NCBI GenBank assembly: GCA_963823435.1
Contig: CAWGLN010000002.1
Span: forward strand, 62,001-126,000
Length of the DNA: 64,000 bases
Reading direction: 5' to 3'
Origin: CAKZML01 sp963823435
Lineage (GTDB): Bacteria; Pseudomonadota; Gammaproteobacteria; Steroidobacterales; BM003
This document shows, in pieces, positions 27,772 to 36,617 of the stretch. A program made the position numbers and the translations under genes. The first letter of the stretch is position 1; each line of letters begins with the position of its first letter. Below the pieces are notes generated by a model. The model was not told the origin of the DNA and did not search any database. It saw only the letters and a list, made by a program, of their open reading frames with translations.

Positions 27772-28940
27772 TGCAAACCAGCGTGTCAAAAGACCTGCGC
27801 ACGGGTCATACCGAGCCCGTGTATCGGTTAGCCAATATCGATGACCTGGACGCGCTGGTAGCGCTTGAAGACAAGAGTTTTGCCAGCGACCGTCTTGCCC
27901 GCCGCAACTTCTCGTGGATGATCCGCAAGGCGCACGCTTTTTTCCTGGTGGTGGAAATCGGCGGAGCGCTGGTGGGCTATACCCTGGTGCTTTTCCACAA
28001 GGGCACCTCGCTGGCGCGTTTGTATTCCATCGTCATAGACGACTCCTGCCGGGGCCTGGGGCTGGCCAGGGAATTGTTGCGTCGATCGGAGGTGGCAGCG
28101 ACTGAAAACGACAGCGTGTACTTGCGTCTGGAAGTACACCCGGAAAATGCCGGCGCTATCTCCCTGTATGAGAACGCCGGCTACTATCGCTTTGGCCTGT
28201 TTCGCCAGTACTACGGCGATCAAAGCGACGCGCTGCGGTATGAGAAACGCGTGTTGTTCGAAAAGCCCGCGGGGATTTCGCTCAAGGTACCGTATTACGC
28301 CCAGACCACGCCGTTCACCTGTGGCCCCTCCTGCCTGATGATGGCCATGCGCAGCCTGGACCCGGAAAGCACCATGGACCGCACCCGGGAACTGCAACTG
28401 TGGCGAGAGTCCACTACCATATTCATGATGTCGGGGCACGGTGGCTGCGGCCCACACGGGCTTGCGCTTGCGGCCCACAGCCGGGGGTTCAAGGTGCAGG
28501 CGTTTATCAGTCACAAGGGACCGCTGTTCCTCGACGGCGTCCGCAGCGAGTTAAAGAAAACCGTGTTGCTGGTAGTTCACGAAGATTTCCGACGCCAGGT
28601 GCGGGAAGCCGGCATACGGGTGAACTACGAGGTCGCCAGTTTGCAGAAACTCGAGCGTATCCTGAAAAAAGGCGGGATCCCCATGGTCCTGGTCAGTACC
28701 TACCGGTTTGGTAACAACAAGGTTCCCCACTGGGTGGTTGTGGTCGGGCTGGACGACCGCTTCGTGTATATCAACGATCCGGACGTGGACCCCAAGTATC
28801 TGCGCACGGCGACGGATAACGCCAATCTGCCGGTGCTGCGCGAACAGTTCGAACGCATGTCGAGCTTTGGCAAGAACAAACTCAGAGCCTGTGTGGTTTT
28901 GTACCGAAGCGAGGCCACAGATGCCGAAGTCACTGTATAG
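27771..28940 (+). CDS. GNAT acetyltransferase fused to peptidase C39-like domain
   Basis: 389 aa. Residues ~20-165 are a RimI-like GNAT domain (IDDSCRGLGLARELLRRSE acetyl-CoA loop; VHPENAGAISLYENAGYYR). Residues ~180-385 are a papain-like C39 domain: VPYYAQTTPFTCGPSCLMMA with the catalytic Cys, then HWVVVVGLDDRFVYINDPDV with His and Asp. This fusion occurs in gammaproteobacteria and, to my knowledge, has no settled function. It is translationally coupled to the DUF2817 gene. Together with the divergent RimK-like ligase the three could acylate, ligate and cleave a peptide, but no precursor peptide gene is apparent. Start chosen at the TAATG overlap. Confidence 0.88.
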   Translation: MQTSVSKDLRTGHTEPVYRLANIDDLDALVALEDKSFASDRLARRNFSWMIRKAHAFFLVVEIGGALVGYTLVLFHKGTSLARLYSIVIDDSCRGLGLARELLRRSEVAATENDSVYLRLEVHPENAGAISLYENAGYYRFGLFRQYYGDQSDALRYEKRVLFEKPAGISLKVPYYAQTTPFTCGPSCLMMAMRSLDPESTMDRTRELQLWRESTTIFMMSGHGGCGPHGLALAAHSRGFKVQAFISHKGPLFLDGVRSELKKTVLLVVHEDFRRQVREAGIRVNYEVASLQKLERILKKGGIPMVLVSTYRFGNNKVPHWVVVVGLDDRFVYINDPDVDPKYLRTATDNANLPVLREQFERMSSFGKNKLRACVVLYRSEATDAEVTV

Positions 28941-29020
28941 AGGTGTCTTTTGAGGGGAGATTGCGTATGGACCCTGTTTTTCGGTCCAGAGTATGGTAAA
29001 TTCTCGCCTCGCTTGAACAT

Positions 29021-29094
29021 GGCTAGGTGGCAGAGTGGTTATGCAGCGGCCTGCAAAGCCGTGAACGCCGGTTCGATTCCGACCCTAGCCTCCA
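29021..29094 (+). tRNA. tRNA-Cys (GCA)
   Basis: 74 nt including an encoded CCA. The acceptor stem GGCTAGG/CCTAGCC pairs fully, the anticodon loop CTGCAAA carries GCA, and the T-arm GCCGGTTCGATTCCGAC is canonical. The sequence lines up with bacterial tRNA-Cys along its length. Confidence 0.96.
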
Positions 29095-29296
29095 TTTTCA
29101 AACAGCGTATTCCCCCCTCTTTATTCGCCCTGTGGCGGCGCCTTGCCGCCGGCAGACCGGTCTCCAACCGCCCTGCCAGACCCCGTTTTTTGGGTCATTG
29201 CGATATAGGTAGTTTCCGAATTGAAGCCACTCGCCCAGCTGGTTACGCTGTTGCCCCGACAGTAGATTAAAAAATCCAAGACAGGGATTGTTGAGC

Positions 29297-29824
29297 ATGG
29301 CAACTCAGACCGGACATAACGGCAAGTCCTTGATTGTGTGGCTACTTGTAGCCGGATTGGGAATAGGTCTGGGCATAGGCGGGTACACTTTCCTCTACGC
29401 CAAAGGTCTGTCCTACATGAGTACGGACCCGGAAGTCTGCGCCAACTGCCACATAATGAAACCCCAGTACGATTCCTGGCAGAAATCCAGTCACCACAAT
29501 GTGGCCGGCTGCGTGGACTGCCACCTGCCGCACGGGTTTGTCGGCAAGTACCTGGCGAAGGGTGAAAACGGCTGGAATCATTCGAAAGCCTTCACCCTGC
29601 AGAATTTTCACGAACCCATCCTCATGACGGAAAAAAACGCCCGTATCCTGCAGGACAGCTGCGTCAGCTGTCACCAGGATGCAATTCATGAAATGGTGCT
29701 GGGCGTCAACGGGAAGCCGGACGAGGTGCGATGCGTGCATTGCCACGTGACGGTCGGACACGGGGAAACCACGGGACTGGGTGGTCCCGAGGAATACGAA
29801 TTGGTAGAGGAAGAGCAATTATGA
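29297..29824 (+). CDS. nrfH: NrfH, small tetrahaem subunit of cytochrome c nitrite reductase
   Basis: 175 aa NapC/NirT-family quinol dehydrogenase. One N-terminal membrane span (LIVWLLVAGLGIGLGIGGYT) is followed by four CxxCH sites (CANCH, CVDCH, CVSCH, CVHCH), the number expected of NrfH. It passes electrons from menaquinol to NrfA. The start is ATG 29297. Its stop overlaps the nrfA start, so the two form a tight operon. Confidence 0.92.
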   Translation: MATQTGHNGKSLIVWLLVAGLGIGLGIGGYTFLYAKGLSYMSTDPEVCANCHIMKPQYDSWQKSSHHNVAGCVDCHLPHGFVGKYLAKGENGWNHSKAFTLQNFHEPILMTEKNARILQDSCVSCHQDAIHEMVLGVNGKPDEVRCVHCHVTVGHGETTGLGGPEEYELVEEEQL

Positions 29825-31288
29825 GAATGGTACAACGCGGTTGGTCGACCCTGAGCGTCATTGCAGCCATAGCGGTAGTCGCGGTAGCGACGGCGGCGGT
29901 AACTGCCTTGCTGGTCAATGTTTTTGAGCGCAAGAGCGAGGCCAGGCAGACCTACGTGCAATTGGTTGAAGTCACGGAGGACACTACGGATCCTGCCCAG
30001 TGGGGAATTAACTGGCCCAAGCAGTACGATTCCTACAAGCGCACTGCACTGGCCACGCGTACACGCTTTGGCGGGCACGGCGGCAGCGAAGCCTTGCCGG
30101 AAGAGAAGATCGAGCGTGACCCGTGGCTGAAGCGCATGTTCCTCGGTTATGCCTTTTCCATCGACTATCGCGACCGGCGTGGCCACGCGTACATGCTCGA
30201 AGACCAGGAAAACACCCAGCGCCTGACCAAGCCCCAGTCGGGTTCCTGCCTGCACTGTCATGGATCCGTCATGCCCCTGTACCGCAAACTGGGTAACGGC
30301 GATGCGATGGCGGGTTTCATGGAAACCTACAAGTGGTCCTACGAGGACCTGAATGCTGAACTGCATAATATGGGCAACGGCCACCCGGTTTCCTGCGTGG
30401 ACTGCCACGATCCGGGCACCATGGCCCTGCGGGTGACCCGCCCCGGGTTTATCAATGGCATCCAGATTCTCGCGGCAGGCGATGCTCCGGTTCCCCACCT
30501 GCCATCGGTCCAGCAGTGGCGGGAAGGCGATCGCAGCCAGCCTTACGATCCCAACCTGGACGGCACGCGTACCGAAATGCGCAGTTATGTTTGTGGCCAG
30601 TGTCACGTGGAATATTACTGCTCCAGCGAAATGCCGCTCACCTTCCCCTGGGGAGAACGGCCTGACAGCCACCAACGTGGAGTCTTTCTGGGATAGCATC
30701 AACTTTAGCGATGGCCGACGTTTCTTTGATTACAAGCACAAGGAAACCGGTGCCGCAATTCTGAAAGCCCAGCACCCGGAATACGAGTTGTGGAGCCAGG
30801 GCATTCATGCGCGCAGCGGCGTCGCTTGCGCCGATTGCCATATGCCCTACCAGCGTGATGGGGCGAGCAAGACCTCCGATCACTGGGTGCGCAGTCCGCT
30901 GTTGAATATTTCCCGCGCCTGTCAGACCTGTCACCGTGAATCCGAGCAGGAAATGGCGGATCGCGTGGACCAGATTCAGCAACGCAACTTCGACCTGTTG
31001 CAGCGTGGCGGCCAGGCCCTGATGGGCTTGCTGGATGCCGTAGTCAAGGCCAGGGCAGAAGGCGCCACCGACGCGCAGTTGGCCGAGGCCCTGGAATTGC
31101 AACGCAAGGCCCAATGGCGTCTGGACTTCATCGCGGCAGAGAATTCCATGGGTTTCCACGCACCCCAGGAAGCAGCCATGGTACTGGGCGAAGCGGCCGA
31201 CTATGCCAGGCAGGGAGAAATCTCGGCCATGCGTTGGCAGGAGCCAAAGGCGGCAGTCGCAACTACTGCTTCGACAGGCAAAGACTAA
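29821..31288 (+). CDS. nrfA: NrfA, ammonia-forming cytochrome c nitrite reductase, CxxCH variant (frameshifted)
   Basis: About 485 aa. It has an N-terminal signal/anchor, then five haem sites: CLHCH, CVDCH, CGQCH, CADCH and CQTCH. The first, the catalytic haem, is CxxCH, not the CxxCK of E. coli NrfA. Catalytic residues are in place: Arg in LRVTRPGF, Tyr in GQCHVEYYC and His in KAQHPEYELW. The frame shifts once near 30655-30663, between LTFPWG and LTATNVESFWD, a conserved stretch, so sequence error is likely. Reduces nitrite to ammonium in the periplasm with NrfH. No nrfEFG-type haem lyase is seen nearby, consistent with a site that ordinary Ccm can serve. A terminator follows. Confidence 0.92.
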
Positions 31289-31325
31289 CGCATACTCCCG
31301 GCAAGCCGGGAGGTAAAAAACGAGA

Positions 31326-31354
31326 ACGGGTCGGCTTCCAGCCGGCCCGTTTTT
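31326..31354 (+). terminator. Rho-independent terminator after nrfHA
   Basis: Stem ACGGGTCGGC (31326-31335) pairs with GCCGGCCCGT (31341-31350) with one G-U pair, a 5-nt loop, and a run of five T. It is 38 bp after the nrfA stop. Confidence 0.87.
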
Positions 31355-31379
31355 CGTCATGACCAGGCAAGTTGGCTAA

Positions 31380-31538
31380 GGAGCCTCTGATTTATTCTGG
31401 GCGAAGTGATTGTGAGCGAAACAATTCAGATTCAAGGCGCCAATCGCACGTAATAGTGGGGCTATTGCGAAGATTGGCAACACAGAAGATGGATTTTTTA
31501 GACGCAAGACACGAGTTCGTGAATAAATCAGAGGTTCC
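31380..31538 (+). mobile_element. MITE-like element, copy 1 (most complete)
   Basis: 159 bp bounded by 18-bp terminal inverted repeats: GGAGCCTCTGATTTATTC at 31380-31397 and its complement at 31521-31538, one mismatch. The interior has no plausible gene. The same sequence recurs, inverted, at 36168-36328, and as decayed copies at about 37564, 42221 and 49635. Size, TIRs, lack of a transposase and dispersed intergenic positions fit a non-autonomous element moved by a transposase elsewhere. No clear target duplication is seen. Confidence 0.8.
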
Positions 31539-31699
31539 TGAAACATCCTGTCGATCAACCAGCGAGTAACGGTTTCTGCAGGCCGGCAAGTAGGTATAAA
31601 TATTTCTGTCTTACCCTCTTGCATACGCAAAATTTCGGCTCAGAATATCCGCCGTCTGTTGCTGTAACCCCCTGCGGGGGGATGCCTGGAGAACGCGAG
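31539..31699. other. Intergenic, no gene recognised
   Basis: 161 bp between the MITE-like element and the small membrane protein gene. With the terminator and the element it completes a stretch of about 410 bp without a gene. A ribosome-binding-like GGAG at 31684-31687 serves the next gene. Confidence 0.4.
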
Positions 31700-31888
31700 A
31701 TGAAATACCTGCATTTTTTTCTGGCCTGGGTGTTTGTGTTGGTACCTGGACCGCTGATCGCCTACGCCGGACAACTTCTGGCAAGTCATTCTCATGAAAA
31801 AGCGGTTAACCTGTTTGCCGCCTTCCTGGGTACCGCCGAATTTTGGTGGTGGATAGTGGCTCTGCCGTGGGTGTTTGTCATCTACTAG
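31700..31888 (+). CDS. Small hydrophobic membrane protein, unknown function
   Basis: 62 aa: MKYLHFFLAWVFVLVPGP, a short polar loop (SHSHEKAV), and a second span (FWWWIVALPWVFVIY). A GGAG sits upstream at good distance. In the same frame, after the TAG stop, the sequence runs on for 31 codons to 31984 (VAPGMVAGLACRLLTLFKGR…), which looks like the rest of a membrane helix and a basic tail. So either the gene ends here or an amber codon or sequence error interrupts a ~94-aa protein. I do not recognise the family. Confidence 0.5.
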   Translation: MKYLHFFLAWVFVLVPGPLIAYAGQLLASHSHEKAVNLFAAFLGTAEFWWWIVALPWVFVIY

Positions 31889-32101
31889 CCGGTAGCGCCG
31901 GGCATGGTAGCGGGTCTGGCCTGCCGCCTGCTCACGCTCTTCAAAGGTCGGGAACCCTGTCAAGGTCTTCGCCATGCCCGTTAACGCCCTCGGCGAAAAG
32001 ATCCTGGGCTGCCAAAATCAACGGCGGGGAATCATTTCGCACAACTCGTGGTCGAACCGTGGACCGCCACCCTTCACGGTGAATGCCCAAGGAAAGTCCA
32101 G

Positions 32102-32864
32102 ATGACATACCGCTTGTATCAGCCTCCTGCTGACATTGATTCTTCTACCCACCGCAAGCCAGGCCACCTGGTCGGTAGCGAAGCTGGAGGCGGACAGCAA
32201 AACCATCGTAGTGGCAGGTGCTTCCTGTTCCTTTATGGTGTATGGAATTGCCAGCGTTGTGCCTGGCAAGGGTGTCGCCATCGTGCAGGCGGCCAGCAGC
32301 GACCAGGCCAGGACCTATGCGTCTGAGCAGATTGCGGCTGGTCAGCCACTGGAAGCAATTCTCACGCACATGGTCGACACGACATTCATACCGGATGTCA
32401 CCGAACAGCAATACGCCCTGCTGTCGTTTTCCCAGTGGGAAAAACCAGTCACCTATACAGGTGACAAGACCACGGGGTGGCGAGGTGCGAAGAGCGGCCC
32501 CGGAATCAGCGTGCAGGCCAATACCATGGCGAGCGAGGATATTGTCACCGCTACCTTTGAAGCGATGAAGGCCGGCACAAAAACCGATCTTGAGCTAGTC
32601 GAACAATCCCTGGCGGCCCTGCAGGCCGGTAGCGCAGCAGGCGGCGACATCCGTTGCGGAGCGGCGACGGCGTCATCGGCCTTTGTCAGCGTTTTCCGGG
32701 CCACGGACACAGGCGGCATGCCATATCTCAACCTGGTGGTATATGGCATTGAGCCTGGCGCCGCTAATGCAGTGACCCGTTTGGCCGAGATGTATGCCTT
32801 GTGGCGAAATCAAGGTACCGGGAACCAGAGCAGCCAGCAGTTCGTCGTGCCCGGGCGACCCTGA
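32102..32864 (+). CDS. DUF1028-like secreted protein (5' frameshift)
   Basis: About 250 aa. After an ATG at 32102 (MTYRL), a one-base shift near 32112-32120 leads into a signal-peptide core SLLLTLILLPTASQA, then TWSVAKLEADSKTIVVAGAS. The rest follows the DUF1028 pattern: GKGVAIVQAASSDQARTYA, GQPLEAILTHMVD, and an Ntn-hydrolase-like beta/alpha order. DUF1028 proteins have no firm function. The signal peptide implies export. The gene has no obvious operon partner and lies just beyond the small membrane protein gene. Confidence 0.65.
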
Positions 32865-33035
32865 CGATTCGGCTCTGACGATGATCCAAAGACAGGCTTG
32901 TGCGCTTGAGTGGCGAGCACGGGTTAGTGTCGGACTTTGACGAGACCCCGGGGAGAGATATTTCACCTTACAGGGTATCTACTATGCTTTTTTTCGGCAT
33001 CCTTGGCCGTCGTTAATTCCCGGAACTCACCAAGC

Positions 33036-33559
33036 TCATTCCGGCATGTGCGGCGGATCCGGGTCGTAGAACTGCTCGTCGACTGACGCGTCCGTCTTGT
33101 TCATCCACGCTTGCAGCAAGTCCAGGTGTTCCTTTTCCTCTGCGGCGAATTCTGCCGCCAGGGCCGCTACCTCCACGTCCCGGCTTTCGCGACTGATCTG
33201 GTCGTAGAAATCGTGCGCCCGTTGCTCGTTGCCCATGGCCAGTTGCAGGGCATGGGCCGTATTCATCAGGTAGGTCACATCGCCAATATCGCCTGTTTCC
33301 GGACCTTCACCGGTCTCCCAGCCGAAATCCCAGGGTGCGATAACGGGTAGGGTCCGGTCCTTGCGCGCGGTCCCTGATCTCCTGCGCATGCAGACGGCTG
33401 TAATGCGCCAGCTTGCGGAAGGTTGCCGCCACCTCGGGGTTGTTATGCACATCCAGCATATCGGCGAGCTCATCATGCCTCTCGGCAGCCTCTTCCTCCA
33501 GCGCTATTGAGTAGGCCAGAAAAGTGTCCAGGCTGGTCGATCTTTTCGATGATGCTCAT
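33036..33559 (-). CDS. Ferritin-like / rubrerythrin-type diiron protein (frameshifted)
   Basis: About 170 aa from ATG 33559, which overlaps the stop of the oxidoreductase beta gene as ATGA. MSIIEKIDQ shifts near 33530 into LDTFLAYSIALEEEAAERHDELADML and shifts again near 33365 before LPVIAPWDFGWETG. The last part has NEQRAHDFYDQIS and EEKEHLDLLQAWM. The paired Glu-x-x-His pattern on four helices suggests a diiron carboxylate site. Translational coupling to an oxygen-sensitive ferredoxin oxidoreductase suggests protection from O2 or peroxide (inference). Both shifts look like sequence errors. Confidence 0.72.
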
Positions 33560-34396
33560 AGTGCAAATTCGTTTTCAAAGGAGGCCACGTCCGCGCCTGG
33601 ACTCTTGCCTCCTGGCTGAAACACGGGCAGTTCTCTCTGGTACACGATGCCCATGCCCATACCGTCATCCGCCTGGAGTCGCTGTATGGCAAGCACGGGG
33701 TCGCTGGTGGTGTCCGGTTCGAATGCATGCACCTGGTGCTTCCAGTCCATCTGCTCGGGGCGAAACGTCGGGCACGGGCTAAGCGTCTGGATAAATGAAA
33801 ACCCCTTGTGCTCAATCGCTGCGACCAGTATGCGTGCCAGCTCATTCGGGTCACCGGTGAAGGCACGTGCCACGAACGATGCGCCGGCAGCCAGGGCCAG
33901 GGCCGCAGGCTTGAAGGAACGGATCGTGGTGCCACCGGGGGTCAGCTTGCTGCCCGCCCAATCAGGCGCGGTGGTTGGCGAGGCCTGGCCCTTGGTCATG
34001 CCGTAAACCTCGTTGTCCATGATGATGTAGGTCATGTCCATGTTGCGGCGACAGGCATGAATAAAATGGTTGCCGCCAATGGACAGGCCATCGCCATCGC
34101 CACCGGCCACCAGCACCGTAAGATCCTCGCGGGCCGCTTTCAGACCGGCAGCCAGCGGCAAGGCGCGCCCATGCACACCGTGAAAACCATAGACACTGGT
34201 GTAGGCGGCAATCCGGGAAGAACAGCCGATACCCGAGATCAAGGCGACGTTTTCCAGTGGAAGCTGCAAGCCAGGCCAGGGCCTTGGTGACCGCATTGAG
34301 TACCGCGAAATCTCCGCAACCAGGGCACCAGATGGGCTTGATCGCAGACTTGTAGTCTTTTGGCTTGAGGGTTTCTGCCGAGTTTGACTGGCTCAT
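33556..34396 (-). CDS. 2-oxoacid:ferredoxin oxidoreductase, beta subunit (set 1, frameshifted)
   Basis: About 280 aa. MSQSNSAETLKPKDYKSAIKPIWCPGCGDFAVLNAV begins the TPP-binding beta subunit. CPGCG, GIGCSS and SPCPTF supply the cluster cysteines, and GGDGDGLSIGGNHFIHACRRN with IIMDNEVYGMTKGQ is the TPP motif (GDG…N). One frameshift near 34265. It makes acyl-CoA and reduced ferredoxin from a 2-oxoacid, or the reverse. Two bases after the alpha stop and ATGA-coupled to the ferritin-like gene. Substrate (2-oxoglutarate, pyruvate or branched chain) cannot be set from sequence alone. Confidence 0.9.
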
Positions 34397-34398
34397 AC

Positions 34399-36141
34399 TC
34401 AACTCCAGTTCTCGATCTGTCGCACGATCTCGCCCGGACTGATCGGCAAAGGACCGGGCCTGGCGAATGTCCGGGTTTCCGCCACAATATCGTAATAGGC
34501 ACGAAGGTACAGGTGAAATTGTCTTGAATGGCTTTGTTCGACCACCAAGCACGCGTGTGACGTCTTGCAGTTCGGCAGCCAGTTTTTCCGGGCTGGCCGG
34601 TAGCAACAAGCCGAATCGAGATCACTTTTATGTCCCGTCCGTCACGACCCAATCGTTCTGCCGCTTCCCGCACCGCACCCGAGGTCGAGCCCCAGGTGAT
34701 GATGGCGATCGTTCCCTGCCCCCGGATATCTGCCCAGTGCTCACCGTAATTGAACTCGCTGATCTTGCGCGCGCGTTTGTCGAGTTGTGTCTGGTGGTCT
34801 GCCGCGGCGCTGGACGGCTTGCCACTTTCGTTGTGTTCCAGACCATCGGCAACGTACATCACCGAAGGCGTGCCCGGTATTGCCATGGGGGAAACCCCGC
34901 TGTCGGTGACCCGGTAACGCTGGTAATCCTCGCCAGGTTCCGCCCTGCTTCGCGCTGGAATGTCCGGCAGGACGTACTCCGGCCTGGGTATCAACACCCG
35001 CGACTGGGCAAGGTTCTGGTCACTCAGCACGATCACGGCGGTTTGCAGCGCTTCGGAAAGACGAACCGCCCACTCCATGGTCAGTATGCAATCGGCATGG
35101 TCCAGTGCACCGAGCACGAGGTGGGGTGCGTCGCCGTGCAAACCATACAGTGCGATATTGAGATCGACCTGTTCCGACTTGGTGGGAATTCCGGTCGAGG
35201 GTCCACCGCGCATCACGTTGACCACTACTGCCGGTATCTCGGCGGCGACCGCCAGACCCATGGCTTCAATCATCAGCGACATACCGGGACCCGAGGTCGC
35301 GGTCATGGCCGGTGTGCCGCCATAGGAAGCGCCGATGACCATGTTGATGGAGGCCAGTTCGTCTTCCGCCTGCACCAGGCTTCCACCCAGCTGCGGCAGC
35401 CTGGGTGACAACCATTCGAGCAAGTCGCTGGCCGGTGTTATCGGGTAAGCCGCCGCAAAACGAATGCCACCCTCTCAGCGCACCCAGCCCACAGCCCTCG
35501 CTGCCGTTTAGTTGCCAACGGTCATGATGTTGTCCGTCGGCGTCTGGCAAGGCCGACTATTCCGGATTTTCGGATTCCAATATTCAGGGGCCTGGTGTAG
35601 CCGCTGGCAAAAGCGGCCGTCGAGCCAGTGACAACTGTCTCTCCCCGGCGTGCAAAAACACCGTGCGATCAGTTTGCCGGCACTGTCACTGCAAAACCCC
35701 ATCCATTGAGCCAGCAGACCCAGTGCAACCATGTTCGGTCGGCCACCCGGCACTTCTTCGGCCAGCGCTTTCATCGGTATTTCGATAACCTCAACACCCA
35801 GGTCACGTATGACGGCGGAATAGCACCGGCAGCAGGATCGGCAATTATCAGGATGTCGGGCCTGAGCCTGATTTCTTCGGCAAACCGATCTCGGCATTAC
35901 GCCAGTCCAGCGCCAGCCAAAGATCAAAACCGTCATTCATGCATCCCACGGCATGTTCGCTGATCCGAAGCTGGGCGGCCGCCTCCCCGCCGCGTATCTG
36001 CGGGCCAAAAGATCGTCGCATGAGGCCAAAGCAGCCGTTTTTGCCCGCCAGTTGCAGCAGAAGTTCGCCGACCGTGATGGCGCCAGCGCCACCTGAACCG
36101 GTGACTATCAGGGATACATCAAATGGATATATAGCATTCAT
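34399..36141 (-). CDS. 2-oxoacid:ferredoxin oxidoreductase, alpha subunit with N-terminal gamma domain (set 1, frameshifted)
   Basis: About 580 aa. The N-terminal gamma domain (SLIVTGSGGAGAITVGELLLQLAGKNG, RSFGPQIRGGEAAAQLR) is fused to the pyrimidine-binding domain (GGSLVQAEDELASINMVIGASYGG, TSGPGMSLMIEAMGLAVAAEIP, RGGPSTGIPTKSEQ) and domain II, ending YYDIVAETRTFARPGPLPIS. At least four frame changes occur (about 35850, 35500, 35430 and 34620-34550). The order of conserved segments is unbroken, so I treat it as one gene with indel errors. A MITE-like copy ends 27 bp before the start codon and may carry or displace its promoter. Confidence 0.87.
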
Positions 36142-36167
36142 TGTTCAGGATCGTACCTGTTAGCGAA

Positions 36168-36328
36168 GGAGCCTCTGAGCTATGCATGAACTCGTATCTT
36201 GCGACTAAAAAATCCAGCTTCTGTGTTGCCAATCTTCGCAATAGTCCCACTATTACGTGCGATTGGCGCCTTGAAACTGTATCTTTTCGCTAGCAATCTA
36301 CTTCGCCGCAGAATAAATCAGAGGTTCC
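36168..36328 (-). mobile_element. MITE-like element, copy 2 (inverted)
   Basis: 161 bp. The right terminus GAATAAATCAGAGGTTCC (36311-36328) is exact. The left terminus GGAGCCTCTGA is followed by changes. The interior is the reverse complement of copy 1 with scattered substitutions (it shares the segments AATCTTCGCAATAG and TATTACGTGCGATTGG). It sits between the oxidoreductase alpha gene and the tRNA-Leu. Confidence 0.8.
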
Positions 36329-36617
36329 CTAGGGACCGACCTGAAACAGGCAGGACGTACTCCATGCGCGAGTTAATACCAGTAATGCCTTGCGCGCAAC
36401 CCGAAATTTCGCCGGTCAGCGCCCCGGGCATCGCGCCATGAAATACCGGAAAACCACGCCCAGGCTGCAGATTCAAGCCGCTGTCACAGCAAACTTACGG
36501 CCTGGTTTATCAGCGTCTTCGTGCTGATCGTCTGCCCGGTATCAAACATCACGCTTTGTCTGCCGCCGCCGCAGCATCCGGTGAAGGCGCTTTCTCCGGG
36601 GCTAGCACGATGAAGGA
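36329..36617. other. Intergenic between MITE copy 2 and tRNA-Leu, no gene recognised
   Basis: 289 bp that, with the flanking element, makes about 475 bp without a protein gene. Frames on both strands show no family resemblance. It lies downstream of the tRNA and upstream of the oxidoreductase operon, so it may hold the promoter of that operon. Confidence 0.4.

Noticed and set aside
31376..31630. 84-aa minus-strand frame shared by MITE copies 1 and 2
   Set aside because: The similarity of the encoded peptides follows from DNA identity of the repeat. No start signal, and decayed copies do not keep the frame.
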